From NCBI GenBank assembly GCA_963738025.1, contig CAVTWA010000031.1, positions 469,264-533,263 of the forward strand: a stretch of DNA of 64,000 bases. Reading direction: 5' to 3'. The notes under the pieces are model-generated. The model saw nothing but the letters and a program-made list of their open reading frames with translations, had not been told where the DNA came from and did no database searches. The translations under genes were made by a program, and so were the position numbers. This DNA is from 20CM-2-55-15 sp963738025. GTDB taxonomy: Bacteria; Acidobacteriota; Terriglobia; 20CM-2-55-15. Each line of letters begins with the position of its first letter. Position 1 is the stretch's first letter. Of this stretch, positions 42,886 through 51,943 are shown piece by piece.

Positions 42886-43271
42886 TAGGCGCGGTCATAG
42901 ACCAGAGCTGTCCAAAATAGCGCGGTTACTGGAGTAGATCCGCGCAGCGATGTGCGGGACGGCAACTCCCCGCCTGAGTCAGGCGGGGATGCCCTCGCGA
43001 AGCGAGGGCTGGGGCGGTCTGTTCAAAGACGAACAGTACCGATTAATAAGGAGCGCTTCGCGGAAATCCATAAGGTCGCTGCGCGTCTTTGACAGACCGC
43101 CCCGCCTTCGCTACGCGAAGGCACCCCGCCTAACTTAGGCGGGGACTGGTCCTCCCGTTACACTCAAACCAGGTCTACATCGCATCCACTTCATTCAGAC
43201 CTTTACAAGGCGCCATTCTGCCGCTTACCGTTCATCCTGTCTTGGACACGTATGGTCATAGACCGCGCCTA
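42886..43271. mobile_element. MITE-like element, copy 2 (about 386 bp) with an inner palindrome
   Basis: Terminal inverted repeats: TAGGCGCGGTCATAGACCAG at the left and TAGGCGCGGTCTATGACCAT read inward from the right, both followed by GTGTCCAA or CTGTCCAA. Inside is a hairpin CCCCGCCTGAGTCAGGCGGGG (42976), a CTCGCGAAGCGAG hairpin, then a large second inverted pair GGGGCGGTCTGTTCAAAGACG/CGTCTTTGACAGACCGCCCC (about 43012 and 43083). The inner pair has the same layout as the arms beside the DUF559 gene. No ORF. It sits in the pyrimidine cluster. Confidence 0.7.
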
Positions 43272-43299
43272 GAGGCCTCCCCTATTTTATCGGAGGCGA

Positions 43300-44685
43300 T
43301 CACGCGAAGGTGCCGCGTTTGAGGAAACGGCCAGCCCCGGCTTTGCCTTTGAACTCGCCGTTCTCAACCAGGACTTGTCCACCGACGATGACCGTTTCCG
43401 TGACACCACGGACACGGCGGCCTTCATAGGCACTATAGTCCACGCGCATGTGATGGGTCGTGGCGCTGATCGTCTGCTCCCGATCAGGATCGAAAATCAC
43501 GATGTCGGCGTCGGAGCCAACCGCAATCGTGCCTTTTTTCGGGAACAAACCGAAAATCTTCGCCGCAGCCGTCGAGGTTAATTCGACGAAGCGGTTCAGG
43601 CTGATCCGCTTCTGGGCAACACCACCGTCGTAGATGAGACTCATACGGTTTTCGACCCCCGGTCCGCCGTTGGGGATTTTGCTGAAGTCATCACGGCCGA
43701 GTTCCTTCTGTTCCTTAAAGCAGAAGGGACAGTGGTCGGTGGATATCACCTGAAGATCATTGCCGCGGAGTCCGTTCCAGAGAGCATCCTGATTCGACTT
43801 GTCGCGGAGTGGCGGCGTCATTACATACTTGGCACCCTCAAACCCATCCTGTTCGTAATAGCTATGGTCGAGGAAGAGATACTGAGGACAGGTTTCGGCA
43901 AAAGCCGGCAAGCCCAGGTCGCGTGCAGCCTGCACCTCTTTGAGCGCATCGTAGCAGCTGAGGTGCACGATATAGACCGGAGAGTGCGCCATCTCCGCTA
44001 TCGCGATTGCGCGATGAACGCCTTCGGCCTCGGCCTTTGTCGGCCGGGTCAGAGCATGATACTTCGGCGCGGTCTTTCCTTCGGCGAGCGCTCGTTTAAC
44101 CAGGACGTCGATCACAACACCGTTCTCGGCGTGCATGCAAATCAGACCACCGGCTTCGCCTGCAACGCTCATTGCCTTGAATATCGTGCCGTCATCGACG
44201 AGGAAGACTCCCGGATAGGCCATAAACAGTTTGAAACTCGGAATGCCCTGGTCGATGAGCGTTTTCAGTTCCGGCAAGCGCTGATCCGGAAGGTCTGTCA
44301 CGATCATGTGAAAGCCATAATCGATGCACGCCTTCCCTTCCGCCTTTGCAAACCACGTATCGAGCGCCTGATTCAGAGATTGGCCGCGATATTGCACGGC
44401 GAAATCGATAATTGTCGTCGTCCCGCCAAATGCGGCGGCGCGCGTTCCGGTTTCGAAGTCGTCGGACGCGGCAGTACCCCCAAATGGAAGATCCATATGG
44501 GTGTGAGGATCGATTCCACCAGGGATAACGAGCTTGCCTGTAGCATCGATGGTTCTATCGAGACCACCGACGATACCGCTGAGATCCTTGCCAATCAACG
44601 TCACGGTAGAGCCATCGATAAAAATATCGGCCACGTAGGAATCCACCGCCGTAACGATGTGTCCATTCCGAATTAAGGTTTTCAT
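43300..44685 (-). CDS. Dihydropyrimidinase/hydantoinase
   Basis: 461 residues from the ATG at 44685 (MKTLIRNGHIVTAVDSYVADIFID); an upstream extension is unlikely. Metal-binding HTH is in DPHTHMDLPFGG, the carbamylated Lys lies in SFKLFMAYPG, and HAENG, VHLSCYDAL and STDHCPF hold further ligands and the catalytic Asp. The length fits the family (about 460). It opens the ring of dihydrouracil or hydantoins. It starts the catabolic half of the cluster and is followed by a MITE-like element and the ureidopropionase gene. Confidence 0.92.
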   Translation of the reverse strand: MKTLIRNGHIVTAVDSYVADIFIDGSTVTLIGKDLSGIVGGLDRTIDATGKLVIPGGIDPHTHMDLPFGGTAASDDFETGTRAAAFGGTTTIIDFAVQYRGQSLNQALDTWFAKAEGKACIDYGFHMIVTDLPDQRLPELKTLIDQGIPSFKLFMAYPGVFLVDDGTIFKAMSVAGEAGGLICMHAENGVVIDVLVKRALAEGKTAPKYHALTRPTKAEAEGVHRAIAIAEMAHSPVYIVHLSCYDALKEVQAARDLGLPAFAETCPQYLFLDHSYYEQDGFEGAKYVMTPPLRDKSNQDALWNGLRGNDLQVISTDHCPFCFKEQKELGRDDFSKIPNGGPGVENRMSLIYDGGVAQKRISLNRFVELTSTAAAKIFGLFPKKGTIAVGSDADIVIFDPDREQTISATTHHMRVDYSAYEGRRVRGVTETVIVGGQVLVENGEFKGKAGAGRFLKRGTFA

Positions 44686-44782
44686 CGGCGCAAATATAGC
44701 AGGAGATTCAGGGACGCAGCGCCGGAATTCCGGAACCTGGATTCCGCCGGGTGCGCCCCCCGGATCTGAAGAAAGGACCTCG

Positions 44783-44992
44783 ATGTGCAAGCATGTAAGA
44801 CATACGAGGACAGTCTTTTTGGGGAAGAAGATGAAGACAGGACAAGATGTAATAGAACCGGGACTCTACGCTTCAGATTGCTGCGGCGAAGAAGAAATGC
44901 TGGAAAAGGATGCCAGTTTTCCACGTTGCAGGCGATGCAAAGGACTTTCAAAGTGGGAAGCTGTCGAGCTTCCACCGGCGAAAGCAGCCTGA
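44783..44992 (+). CDS. Small zinc-ribbon protein
   Basis: Frame of 69 residues; the ATG at 44831 is preceded by GGGGAAGAAG and gives a 53-residue protein starting MKTGQDVIEPGLYASDCCGEEEMLEKDASFPRCRRCKGLSKWEAVE. The CC and CRRC pairs form a rubredoxin-like zinc knuckle. Similar short MKTGQ...SDCC...FPRC proteins occur in many genomes without known role. It is on the opposite strand to the pyrimidine cluster and splits it from the ABC importer. Confidence 0.7.
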   Translation: MCKHVRHTRTVFLGKKMKTGQDVIEPGLYASDCCGEEEMLEKDASFPRCRRCKGLSKWEAVELPPAKAA

Positions 44993-45012
44993 CGACCAGA
45001 CAATTTTCCCGG

Positions 45013-46065
45013 CTAGCGGACCTTCGACGCGAACGAATTATCGTACGTGCCTTGAAGATCGACTCTCGAGCCGGCGACTTTCTCATCAACCAATGAAAGC
45101 GTCTTAAGGACGTTTGGTGGACCATCGGACGGCATTACGCCGTCCGATGTGTACATGTCGAGGTTGGCGTGCAGCGATTCAACATACTGATCGCGATCGC
45201 CGCCCCAGAACGATTCGGGCATTGCGGCCGCAACTTCCGCAGCGGAGTGTTGCTTCAAATACCGGAGAGCGCGAACGCCTGCGTTGACGATCGATTGAAC
45301 CGTTTGCGGATGCTGCTGTATGAATTCTTCAGTAGTGTAGAAACCGCCCGCGGGCCATGGGCCGCCGAATATATCGGTCGTCCCCTTGGCGGTCCGGGTG
45401 TCATACAACACGCTGGCAATCCCGTCGCGCTCGAGCCTTGATGCCAGCGGATCGACGGTCACTCCCGCCCAGACGCGATCCTGTTCGAGAGCGGCAAGCA
45501 TCGTCGAAATGCCGCCGGTTACGACCGGTATTGCCTGGGGATCCAGATTGTTCTGCCGCAGGATATATTTCACCAGCTGGTCGGTCGACGAACCTGGCGC
45601 CGTCACACCGACAGGCTTGCCGAGCAGGTCCTGGATTGAATGCACGGTGTTTATATGCCGCTTGCCGACCATGAGGACGAGACCGGGATAACGGTCGAAG
45701 AGCGCCACCATCACCAATCGCTTGCCTTGCGCGCGCGCCCGGATGGTGTGTTCGTAAAACCCGGTGACCATATCGACCGAGCCGCCCATCATTGCGGCCA
45801 ATGCTTCCGATCCGCCGCGCAGGTCCGCTATGTTGATCGTCAGCCCTTCGTCTTTGAAATAGCCCAGCCGGTCGGCAAGGGTCAGCGGCAGATAGATGAA
45901 TTGCGTCTGACCGCCCACCGCCATCTGAATCGTTGTCTTGTCGGCGGCTCGCGAGCAGGAGAGCAGAGGGAACAGCAGTATGCCTGCCGTCAGGCAGCAA
46001 AAAAGATTTTTTGTTTGAAGTTGAACGCGGGCGTAAAGCCCGCGCCTACGGGTAGGCCTGGGCAT
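45013..46065 (-). CDS. ABC transporter substrate-binding lipoprotein (NMT1/SsuA-like)
   Basis: About 350 residues if the ATG at 46065 is used; no better start is visible, and the first 20 codons run through a GGCGCGGGCTTTACGCCCGCG palindrome. A hydrophobic stretch ends in LLSCSRA, a lipobox. The periplasmic-binding fold shows IYLPLTLADRLGYFKDEGLTINIADLRGGSEALAAMMGGSVDMVTG, SIQDLLGKPVGVTAPGSSTDQLVKYILRQNNLDP and GAVVQ-like VTVDPLASRLERDG. Relatives bind sulfonates, pyrimidines or thiamine precursors. It is in an operon with permease and ATPase and next to pyrimidine catabolism, so uptake of pyrimidines or hydantoins is inferred. Confidence 0.8.
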   Translation of the reverse strand: MPRPTRRRGLYARVQLQTKNLFCCLTAGILLFPLLSCSRAADKTTIQMAVGGQTQFIYLPLTLADRLGYFKDEGLTINIADLRGGSEALAAMMGGSVDMVTGFYEHTIRARAQGKRLVMVALFDRYPGLVLMVGKRHINTVHSIQDLLGKPVGVTAPGSSTDQLVKYILRQNNLDPQAIPVVTGGISTMLAALEQDRVWAGVTVDPLASRLERDGIASVLYDTRTAKGTTDIFGGPWPAGGFYTTEEFIQQHPQTVQSIVNAGVRALRYLKQHSAAEVAAAMPESFWGGDRDQYVESLHANLDMYTSDGVMPSDGPPNVLKTLSLVDEKVAGSRVDLQGTYDNSFASKVR

Positions 46066-46852
46066 TCTCGCTATCTTTCCAGCGCACCATGCGGCGCTCG
46101 AGCCAGGTGACTCCAAACTCCACAATCACCACGACGATGCACAAAATCAGCATTCCGGCATACACTCCCGCGGCATCAAAGTTACCCTGAGCCTGACTGA
46201 TGATCCATCCCAAACCTTGCGCCGCTGCCATGTATTCACCCACAACTGCGCCGACAAGGGCGAAACCGACCGACGTGTGAAGACTCGACCAGATCCAGGC
46301 CATGGCTGAAGGAAGCAAGACATGCTGAGCAAGCTGCCTTTCGGATGCGCCGAGCATCCGCGCGTTATTCAGAATGTTGCGGTCAACCTCGCGAACGCCG
46401 CGATAGGTATTAAAGAACACAATAAAGAAGACGAGAGAAAAACCGAGGGCGATCTTCGAGCGCTCATCGATTCCAAGCAGCAAGACGAAAATCGGAGCAA
46501 GCACGAGCCGCGGAAGCGCATTCAGTACCTGAATATAAGGGTTGAGAACAGCCGACCAGAATTGTGACCGGCCCAGAGCAAAACCAACTCCCACGCCGAA
46601 AGAGACTCCCAGGACAAACCCTCCAGCCATTTCTTCAACCGTGATCAACAGATGGTGATAAATGTTATGCCCGCCTAACAGAAAACCAGGATCCGTCAGC
46701 CAGCGCAGCGCCCGGACTGCGAATACCGAGGGTTGCGAGAAGAAGAATGGGTCGATCCAACGCCGGGCTGAGGCGATTTCCCAGGACCCGATGAACGCGA
46801 TCAGAATCGCAACTTGAAGTACGGCGGCGGCAAACCGCCTGCTACCCGGCAT
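46046..46852 (-). CDS. ABC transporter permease (SsuC/TauC-like)
   Basis: 268 residues from the ATG at 46852. Several TM segments (AAAVLQVAILIAFIGSWEI; GGFVLGVSFGVGVGFALG; SLVFFIVFFNTYRGVREV; SVGFALVGAVVGEYMAAAQGLG). The EAA loop is NNARMLGASERQLAQHVLLPSAMAWIWSSL, which contacts the ATPase. It matches the nitrate/sulfonate/pyrimidine permease family. It overlaps the ATPase end by 11 bases and the substrate-binding gene at its own 3' end by 20 bases. Confidence 0.9.
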   Translation of the reverse strand: MPGSRRFAAAVLQVAILIAFIGSWEIASARRWIDPFFFSQPSVFAVRALRWLTDPGFLLGGHNIYHHLLITVEEMAGGFVLGVSFGVGVGFALGRSQFWSAVLNPYIQVLNALPRLVLAPIFVLLLGIDERSKIALGFSLVFFIVFFNTYRGVREVDRNILNNARMLGASERQLAQHVLLPSAMAWIWSSLHTSVGFALVGAVVGEYMAAAQGLGWIISQAQGNFDAAGVYAGMLILCIVVVIVEFGVTWLERRMVRWKDSENAQAYP

Positions 46853-47613
46853 AGGTCGCCATGACCTCCTCCTTGAGGCTCCGCCAGACCGCTTCATAAA
46901 TCTCGCTGAAACCTGGAGTGAATCGGGCCTCCGCAACGTTGCGGGGGCGAGGAAGATCGACCCGGTAGTCGGCTTTCACTGTCGCTCGCGGACCCGCGGT
47001 AAAAAGCAGAACCCGATCGCCCATGGCAATCGCTTCTTCGAGGTCGTGCGTGACGAACAATACCGTGGCCCGGAGTTCCTGCCACAGTTCCAGAAGCTTG
47101 TCCTCCATCAAGGCTCGCGTTTGCACATCGAGCGCGGAGAACGACTCATCCATGAGAAGAATCGGCAGGCGATTGATCAACGCTTGCGCCATTGCCACAC
47201 GTTTGCGTTGTCCTCCGGATAGTTCGGATGGGTACCGTTTCTCGAAACCGGACAGGCCCACACGCTCGAGCCACCGCGAAGCGTCGCCCAGGGCTTCGGC
47301 ACGCGCCTTGCCGCGAAGTATGGGACCGAGCATGACGTTTTCCAGGCAGGTCTTCCACGGCAACAGCGCATCCTGCTGAAACATGTATGCGGCTTCATGG
47401 TTGACCGATCTCAACTCCCGGCCTCCCGTAACGACACGGCCCGGCCGACGGTTTCAAAAGACCCGCGACCAGATTCAGCACCGAGGATTTGCCGCAACCC
47501 GTCGGCCCGACGATCGATACAAACTGTCCTCGCGGAATCTGGAATGAAATATCGTGAATTGCGACATTCTCGCCGAACGCTACGTCGATGTCAGAAAGCG
47601 AAATTTCAGCCAC
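46842..47613 (-). CDS. ABC transporter ATP-binding protein (SsuB/TauB-like), split by a frameshift
   Basis: The first frame (47613 to about 47446) has MAEISLSDIDVAFGENVAIHDISFQIPRG and Walker A GPTGCGKSSVLNLVAGLL. The second continues as RVVTGGRELRSVNHEAAYMFQQDALLPWKT (Q-loop), signature LSGGQRKRVAMAQAL, Walker B ILLMDESFSALD and the H-loop VLFVTHDLEEA. One extra C near 47446 breaks the frame: without it GLLKPSAGRVVTGG reads through. Combined length is about 256 residues, normal for the family. First gene of the importer operon, with GAGTAAAAT-like AT-rich leader before it. Confidence 0.85.
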
Positions 47614-47732
47614 AAATTGAATGGTTTACGTGCAAAAATCGATCGAGTTAAATTTATCCGATTTTTTCATTTTACGAGTGGACATCGAACCCTTATAGTC
47701 ACGCAACCGAGTTTTTTGTCGGCGATGTCAGA

Positions 47733-48965
47733 ATGGCACACACGATCTTCATATTGGGGACGGATCCCCAGCAATGCAAGGAGCTCAGGGAGATCCTCCA
47801 GGGACGGATAGCCGATAACATTGTTACGGCGAATAGCGAAGATCTGCCCAGCATCAACGAGTCCGACACCGTCATTATCACCTCCGAAGAAAAGAACACA
47901 GGCATCCTTTACCGCCGCCTGTTGAACAAGCTTGAAGAACAGGTCCACCGCGCCGAACTGCTCAGCCAGCTGATCCGGCTGTCTTCCTCGTCGCTGCGCA
48001 TCGATGAATTGTTGGACCGCGTGGTCACGAAGTCCACTGAAGTTTTGGGCGACACCTCATTCGTCGTCCTCTCGGGCGAAGCCGGACAAATCAAACTGGA
48101 AGCGGCATTCTCGAAGGATCGCGACCGGCTCGTGAAAATGCTCATGGCGACGGTCAACCTGGGAGCTCAGTCCATCAATGCAGAGCTCCTGTCAGAGGTC
48201 CTGGTGCGCCGGCAATCCGTCGTCATTTCGAACTTGCAGCAAGCGAACCTCAGCCCCGAGGTCCGGGCCTTCGTGGATAAGCATTCGCTGGTATCGCTGC
48301 TTGCCGTGCCCATTCAAACCAAAGACGTTGTACTCGGCGCCTTCGTCTCGCTCTCGACAGAACCGAAGCCGTTCACCAACGAAGACGTCGCGACCGCTGC
48401 GGCTCTGGCGGATTTCACGGCCATCGCGCTGGAAAATGCAGGACTGTTCGCCGAATTACAGCGCTCGGCAATCACCGACCCGCTGACCGGCGTTTACAAC
48501 ACGCGCTTCTTCCACGAAGTCCTGGGACGGGAAACCGCGCGGGCCGACCGGTACACCACACCTCTGTCTCTGCTGATGATCGACATCGATTCGTTCAAAG
48601 TTGTGAACGATACGTTCGGGCATCTCGTCGGTAATAAGGTGCTGACGCAGATCGCAAAGGCATTGGAAAACACGGTCCGCAACACGGATCTGGTTTTCAG
48701 ATGCGGCGGCGATGAATTCGGCGTTGTGCTCCCGGGTACGAATCTGGAAGGTGCAATGCACGTCGCGGAAAAAATTCTGCAAAAAGTAGGCTCGACGGAC
48801 ATTCTGAACTCGGTCGGTTATTCCGGACCGGTGACCGTCAGTATCGGCCTCTCGGAATATCATCGCGGAAGCCATTTCGAAACCCTCGTCGCCGAAGCCG
48901 ATCAGGCTCTCTACGCTTCGAAACGCTCATCCAAAAACTGCGTCAAGGCTTACGGGCATTCATAA
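47733..48965 (+). CDS. GAF-GGDEF diguanylate cyclase
   Basis: 410 residues. The first 60 residues resemble a diverged receiver-like fold without a clear phospho-Asp. A GAF domain follows (about residues 80-235: LLDRVVTKSTEVLGDTSFVVL to AIALENAGLFAEL). The GGDEF domain starts AITDPLTGVYNTRFFHEVL and has CGGDEFGVVLPG, an intact active site. RNTD, five residues before GGDEF, is an intact RxxD inhibitory site, so cyclic di-GMP feedback is expected. It makes c-di-GMP, which PilZ proteins such as those at 4789 and 50524 would bind. Divergent from the ABC operon. Confidence 0.93.
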   Translation: MAHTIFILGTDPQQCKELREILQGRIADNIVTANSEDLPSINESDTVIITSEEKNTGILYRRLLNKLEEQVHRAELLSQLIRLSSSSLRIDELLDRVVTKSTEVLGDTSFVVLSGEAGQIKLEAAFSKDRDRLVKMLMATVNLGAQSINAELLSEVLVRRQSVVISNLQQANLSPEVRAFVDKHSLVSLLAVPIQTKDVVLGAFVSLSTEPKPFTNEDVATAAALADFTAIALENAGLFAELQRSAITDPLTGVYNTRFFHEVLGRETARADRYTTPLSLLMIDIDSFKVVNDTFGHLVGNKVLTQIAKALENTVRNTDLVFRCGGDEFGVVLPGTNLEGAMHVAEKILQKVGSTDILNSVGYSGPVTVSIGLSEYHRGSHFETLVAEADQALYASKRSSKNCVKAYGHS

Positions 48966-49016
48966 GCCACGAATTTAACGAATTTAACGAATTTAACGAA
49001 TCAATCCGCTGGCTTA
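48963..49016. terminator. Imperfect bidirectional hairpin with GAATTTAAC repeats
   Basis: TAAGCCA (48963) pairs with TGGCTTA (49010-49016), and the middle has four GAATTTAAC-type units. It separates the convergent cyclase and homoserine dehydrogenase genes. It is a degraded member of the TAAGCCAC class. Confidence 0.7.
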
Positions 49017-50312
49017 CGCTTCGACTCGGATCAGAACGGGTTGTTCCGTAACGCAAGCTAAGCCCTGAATCTCGGCAAGAGCGCGGCGCATGTCTTTCTC
49101 GACTGCCGCATGCGTCATGATGACGAGAGGAACTGCACCGCCGACCGCCCGGCCCTGCTGGATGACGGACTCGATACTGATGTTGTTCTTGCCTAACACG
49201 CCGGATATCTGAGACAGCACTCCAGGCTGATCGACAACCATGAAACGCAAATAATAAAGACTGGCAACGTCATCGATGGGCTGCTGTTCCGGGGACGCCG
49301 CGGTTTGCAGGGGCGCCGCCGGCGAACTCAGGATCCCGGGATTCAGAATGCCGCGGCTGATGTCCATGATATCGGCGACGACGGCGCTGCCGGTGGGCAG
49401 CGAGCCGGCTCCTTTGCCGTACAGCATGATGTCACCGCATGCGTCGCCAACAATCTGTACCGCGTTATAAGCGCCGCCGACCTTGGCGATGGGAGACTCG
49501 TTCGGAACCATCGTCGGGTGGACGCGCACCTCAACCCGGCCCGCGTGTTGTTTGGCAATCGCAAGTAATTTGAGCCGATACCCGAACTGCTTTCCAAAAT
49601 CGATATCCAAAGGACTGATGACCGTAATGCCTTCCGTAAAGATAGCGTCCGGTTCAATGGAAAGACCGAAAGCCAGATCCACCAGGATGGCCAGTTTGTG
49701 CGCAGTATCGATGCCTCCGACGTCAAACGTTGGATCGGCTTCGGCATAACCGGCGCGTTGCGCCTCTGCCAGGACATCCTCGAATGAGCGGCCTTCGTCG
49801 GTCATTTTGCTGAGAATGTAATTGGATGTGCCGTTCAGAATGCCGTAGACCGAAAGGATATGGTTCGCGGCAAGCGCTTCCTTTAATACTTTGATAACCG
49901 GAATGCCGCCGCCCACGCTGGCTTCAAATCCGACGCCGACTCCCTTTCGGCGTGCCGCACTGCGGATCTCGGAACCGTGAGCCGCCAGAAGCGCCTTGTT
50001 GGCAGTCACGATGTGTTTGCCCTGGGAAATCGCCGACAGGATCAATTCTCTGGCCGGTTCGTATCCCCCGATCAGCTCCACGACGACATCGATTGCCGGA
50101 TCGTTGACCACATCGGCCGCCCGTTCGGTTAACAGGCCAGGCGGGACCTCGATTCCGCGGCTGCGCTTCAGGTCTTTAACGGCAATTTTCCGGACCTTCA
50201 CCGGTATGCCGAGGCGGGATTTAATGAGTTCTGCATTGTCGCGTAGAATGCGGAAAGTCCCGGTGCCCACCGTGCCGAGGCCTATCAAGCCGACGGAAAT
50301 CTCATTCTTCAT
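49014..50312 (-). CDS. hom: Homoserine dehydrogenase
   Basis: 432 residues with the NAD(P)-binding GLIGLGTVGTGTFRIL, the active-site stretch ILNGTSNYILSKM and the substrate region YAEADPTFDVGGIDTAHKLAIL, then a C-terminal ACT domain (VVDQPGVLSQISGVLGKNNISIESVIQQGRA). It reduces aspartate semialdehyde to homoserine in the threonine and methionine pathway; ilvA at 29192 uses the threonine. The length and domains match single-function bacterial enzymes with threonine feedback. It stands alone between two palindromic elements. Confidence 0.95.
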   Translation of the reverse strand: MKNEISVGLIGLGTVGTGTFRILRDNAELIKSRLGIPVKVRKIAVKDLKRSRGIEVPPGLLTERAADVVNDPAIDVVVELIGGYEPARELILSAISQGKHIVTANKALLAAHGSEIRSAARRKGVGVGFEASVGGGIPVIKVLKEALAANHILSVYGILNGTSNYILSKMTDEGRSFEDVLAEAQRAGYAEADPTFDVGGIDTAHKLAILVDLAFGLSIEPDAIFTEGITVISPLDIDFGKQFGYRLKLLAIAKQHAGRVEVRVHPTMVPNESPIAKVGGAYNAVQIVGDACGDIMLYGKGAGSLPTGSAVVADIMDISRGILNPGILSSPAAPLQTAASPEQQPIDDVASLYYLRFMVVDQPGVLSQISGVLGKNNISIESVIQQGRAVGGAVPLVIMTHAAVEKDMRRALAEIQGLACVTEQPVLIRVEA

Positions 50313-50339
50313 CCTCTAAGTATCGCAAAGCCCAATGGA

Positions 50340-50480
50340 AGGAGTGAATGAATGAATCAAGCGCTGGTATTTCCCGCCTGAGTCAGGCGGGGAATACCAG
50401 CGTTACAGCCAAACCAGGGTTACATCGCATTCACTACATTCAAAACCTCTACAGGCACCACTTCGCCGGCAAAACAATGC
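50340..50480. repeat. Partial MITE-like copy 3
   Basis: Contains TTCCCGCCTGAGTCAGGCGG and a GCTGGTAT/ATACCAGC outer stem, then CATCGCATTCACTACATTCA and CTCTACAGGCACCACTT. It matches the core of copies at 5114 and 42886, but the GCGGTC ends are missing. Confidence 0.7.
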
Positions 50481-50523
50481 AAACAGAATAAAGAAATCTC
50501 TGATAATTGCCGATGAAAGACCT

Positions 50524-50938
50524 ATGGATGGTCCGAAGCTTCTCCCGCGACGGTTGGAATGGGGAGAACTGCGTTCGGTTTTTCGCCTTCCGATGATCGC
50601 GGGCGAGCCGGTGGTACCTTCTGCTCACCATGGATGGCATCAATGTGGACCCGGTCATCGATGAACTTGGCGGGGGTGGTGCTCGTCTGGTCTGCGCCAA
50701 ACACTTCGACAAGTTTTCCGAGGGACAGTTGATCGGACCTGCGGTACTCGTATTGCCGGACGAAGGAATGCCTGTCGTTTACCCGATCGTGAAGTGGAAG
50801 AACTGGCCGGCGGTTGGCGTCGAGTTTCAGGAGATCGCGGACAAGGATCGGGAAATGATCCTAAGATTCCTCTTTAAGATCGAGCGGCGAATGACGCATT
50901 CCCGGCCCATCCTGGCCCTCCGGCGGAATCGCAGATAA
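50524..50938 (+). pseudogene. PilZ-domain protein, frameshifted
   Basis: The frame from the ATG at 50524 has RRLEWGELRSVFRLPMIAGEP; it leaves the match near 50600 and the next frame continues RWYLLLTMDGINVDPVIDELGGGGARLVC and VLVLPDEGMPVVYPIVKWKNWPAVGVEFQEIADKDREMILRFLFKIERRM. Joined, this gives a PilZ-type barrel with FRLP at the N-terminal site and a D.....GGGARL that replaces the usual DxSxxGxxL. One indel is needed. A start at 50630 in the second frame is the other option, but the domain would lose its first strand. The 3' end overlaps the convergent queG by about 78 bases. Confidence 0.55.
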
Positions 50939-51943
50939 TCTCTCCGCAGCCCACCGCGCGTGCGAGCGCACGTGCTCGTCGTCGTGCGAGAAAAATCTTC
51001 TCAATTTCGGCAGAAACTCTCGAACTCCGGAATTGCCGGCAACGACCATCAGATTCCTCAACAGGCCTTTGATCTTCGCCCGCTTCATTGAAGTTCCGCG
51101 GACCATATGCTGCCATTCCGGTTCTGTCAGATCGAGCAGGCTATCGATTTCCGGCCAGAACAAACCGGGCCTGGCGTTGAACGCGGCGTTGGTCGAATGC
51201 GGCGATTTGCTGTTCCAGGGACAGACATCCTGGCAGATGTCGCAACCGAACAGATGATGGCCGATGCCTTCACGATCCTGTTCGGGAATTTCGCCACGCA
51301 GTTCGATGGTGGTGTACGCAATGCACTTCCTGCTGTCCAGAACGTACGGTTCGACGATCGCCTGTGTCGGGCAGGCATCGATGCATCGCGTGCACGTGCC
51401 GCAGCGGTCGGGCACAGGTCTATCGGCTTCGACCTCGAGATCCGACAGGATGCAGCCTAGAAACAGCCAGGATCCCGCCTTCTGATTGATGATGCACGTA
51501 TTCTTTCCAAACCAGCCGATCCCCGCGTACTTGGCATAAACACGCTCGAGGAGCGGACCTGTATCGACGTACGCCTTGGTTTTTTGCGGGGACGTCTGTT
51601 CGATCCAGCCGGCGAAGTGCTGAAGCTTCTTCTTAACTTCGTCGTGATAATCCGCGCCCCAGGCATAACGCGAAACCCAGGCGCGCATCCGATCGGAGGC
51701 GGTGCGGGGTTGCGCGACGTTGTAGTTCATTGCGCAAACAATGACAGAACGCGCTCCAGGCAGAACGGAATCCGGCGTCAGCTTCGCGTCTTTTTGCCGT
51801 TCGAGATATTGCATGTCGCCGGCATAACCGTTTTCGAGCCACGTTGAATAGAACGCAGTTTCTGGAAACGGACCGATCGGCGAAATGCCGACAACGTCGA
51901 AGCCGAGCGACTTGCCTTTTGCCTTGATCTCCGCGGAAGTCAA
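50861..51943 (-). CDS. queG: Epoxyqueuosine reductase QueG
   Basis: 360 residues. IKAKGKSLGFDVVGISPIGPFPE opens the cobalamin-binding part, and KAYVDTGPLLERVYAKYAGIGWFGKNTCIINQKAGSWLFLG is conserved. Two [4Fe-4S] motifs follow: CGTCTRCIDACP and CDICQDVCPWN. It makes queuosine from epoxyqueuosine in tRNA. The C-terminal HEAT-like region (RNLMVVAGNSGVREFLPKL) is present. Its ATG overlaps the polX stop by 4 bases. Confidence 0.95.
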   Translation of the reverse strand: MTSAEIKAKGKSLGFDVVGISPIGPFPETAFYSTWLENGYAGDMQYLERQKDAKLTPDSVLPGARSVIVCAMNYNVAQPRTASDRMRAWVSRYAWGADYHDEVKKKLQHFAGWIEQTSPQKTKAYVDTGPLLERVYAKYAGIGWFGKNTCIINQKAGSWLFLGCILSDLEVEADRPVPDRCGTCTRCIDACPTQAIVEPYVLDSRKCIAYTTIELRGEIPEQDREGIGHHLFGCDICQDVCPWNSKSPHSTNAAFNARPGLFWPEIDSLLDLTEPEWQHMVRGTSMKRAKIKGLLRNLMVVAGNSGVREFLPKLRRFFSHDDEHVRSHARWAAERLSAIPPEGQDGPGMRHSPLDLKEES

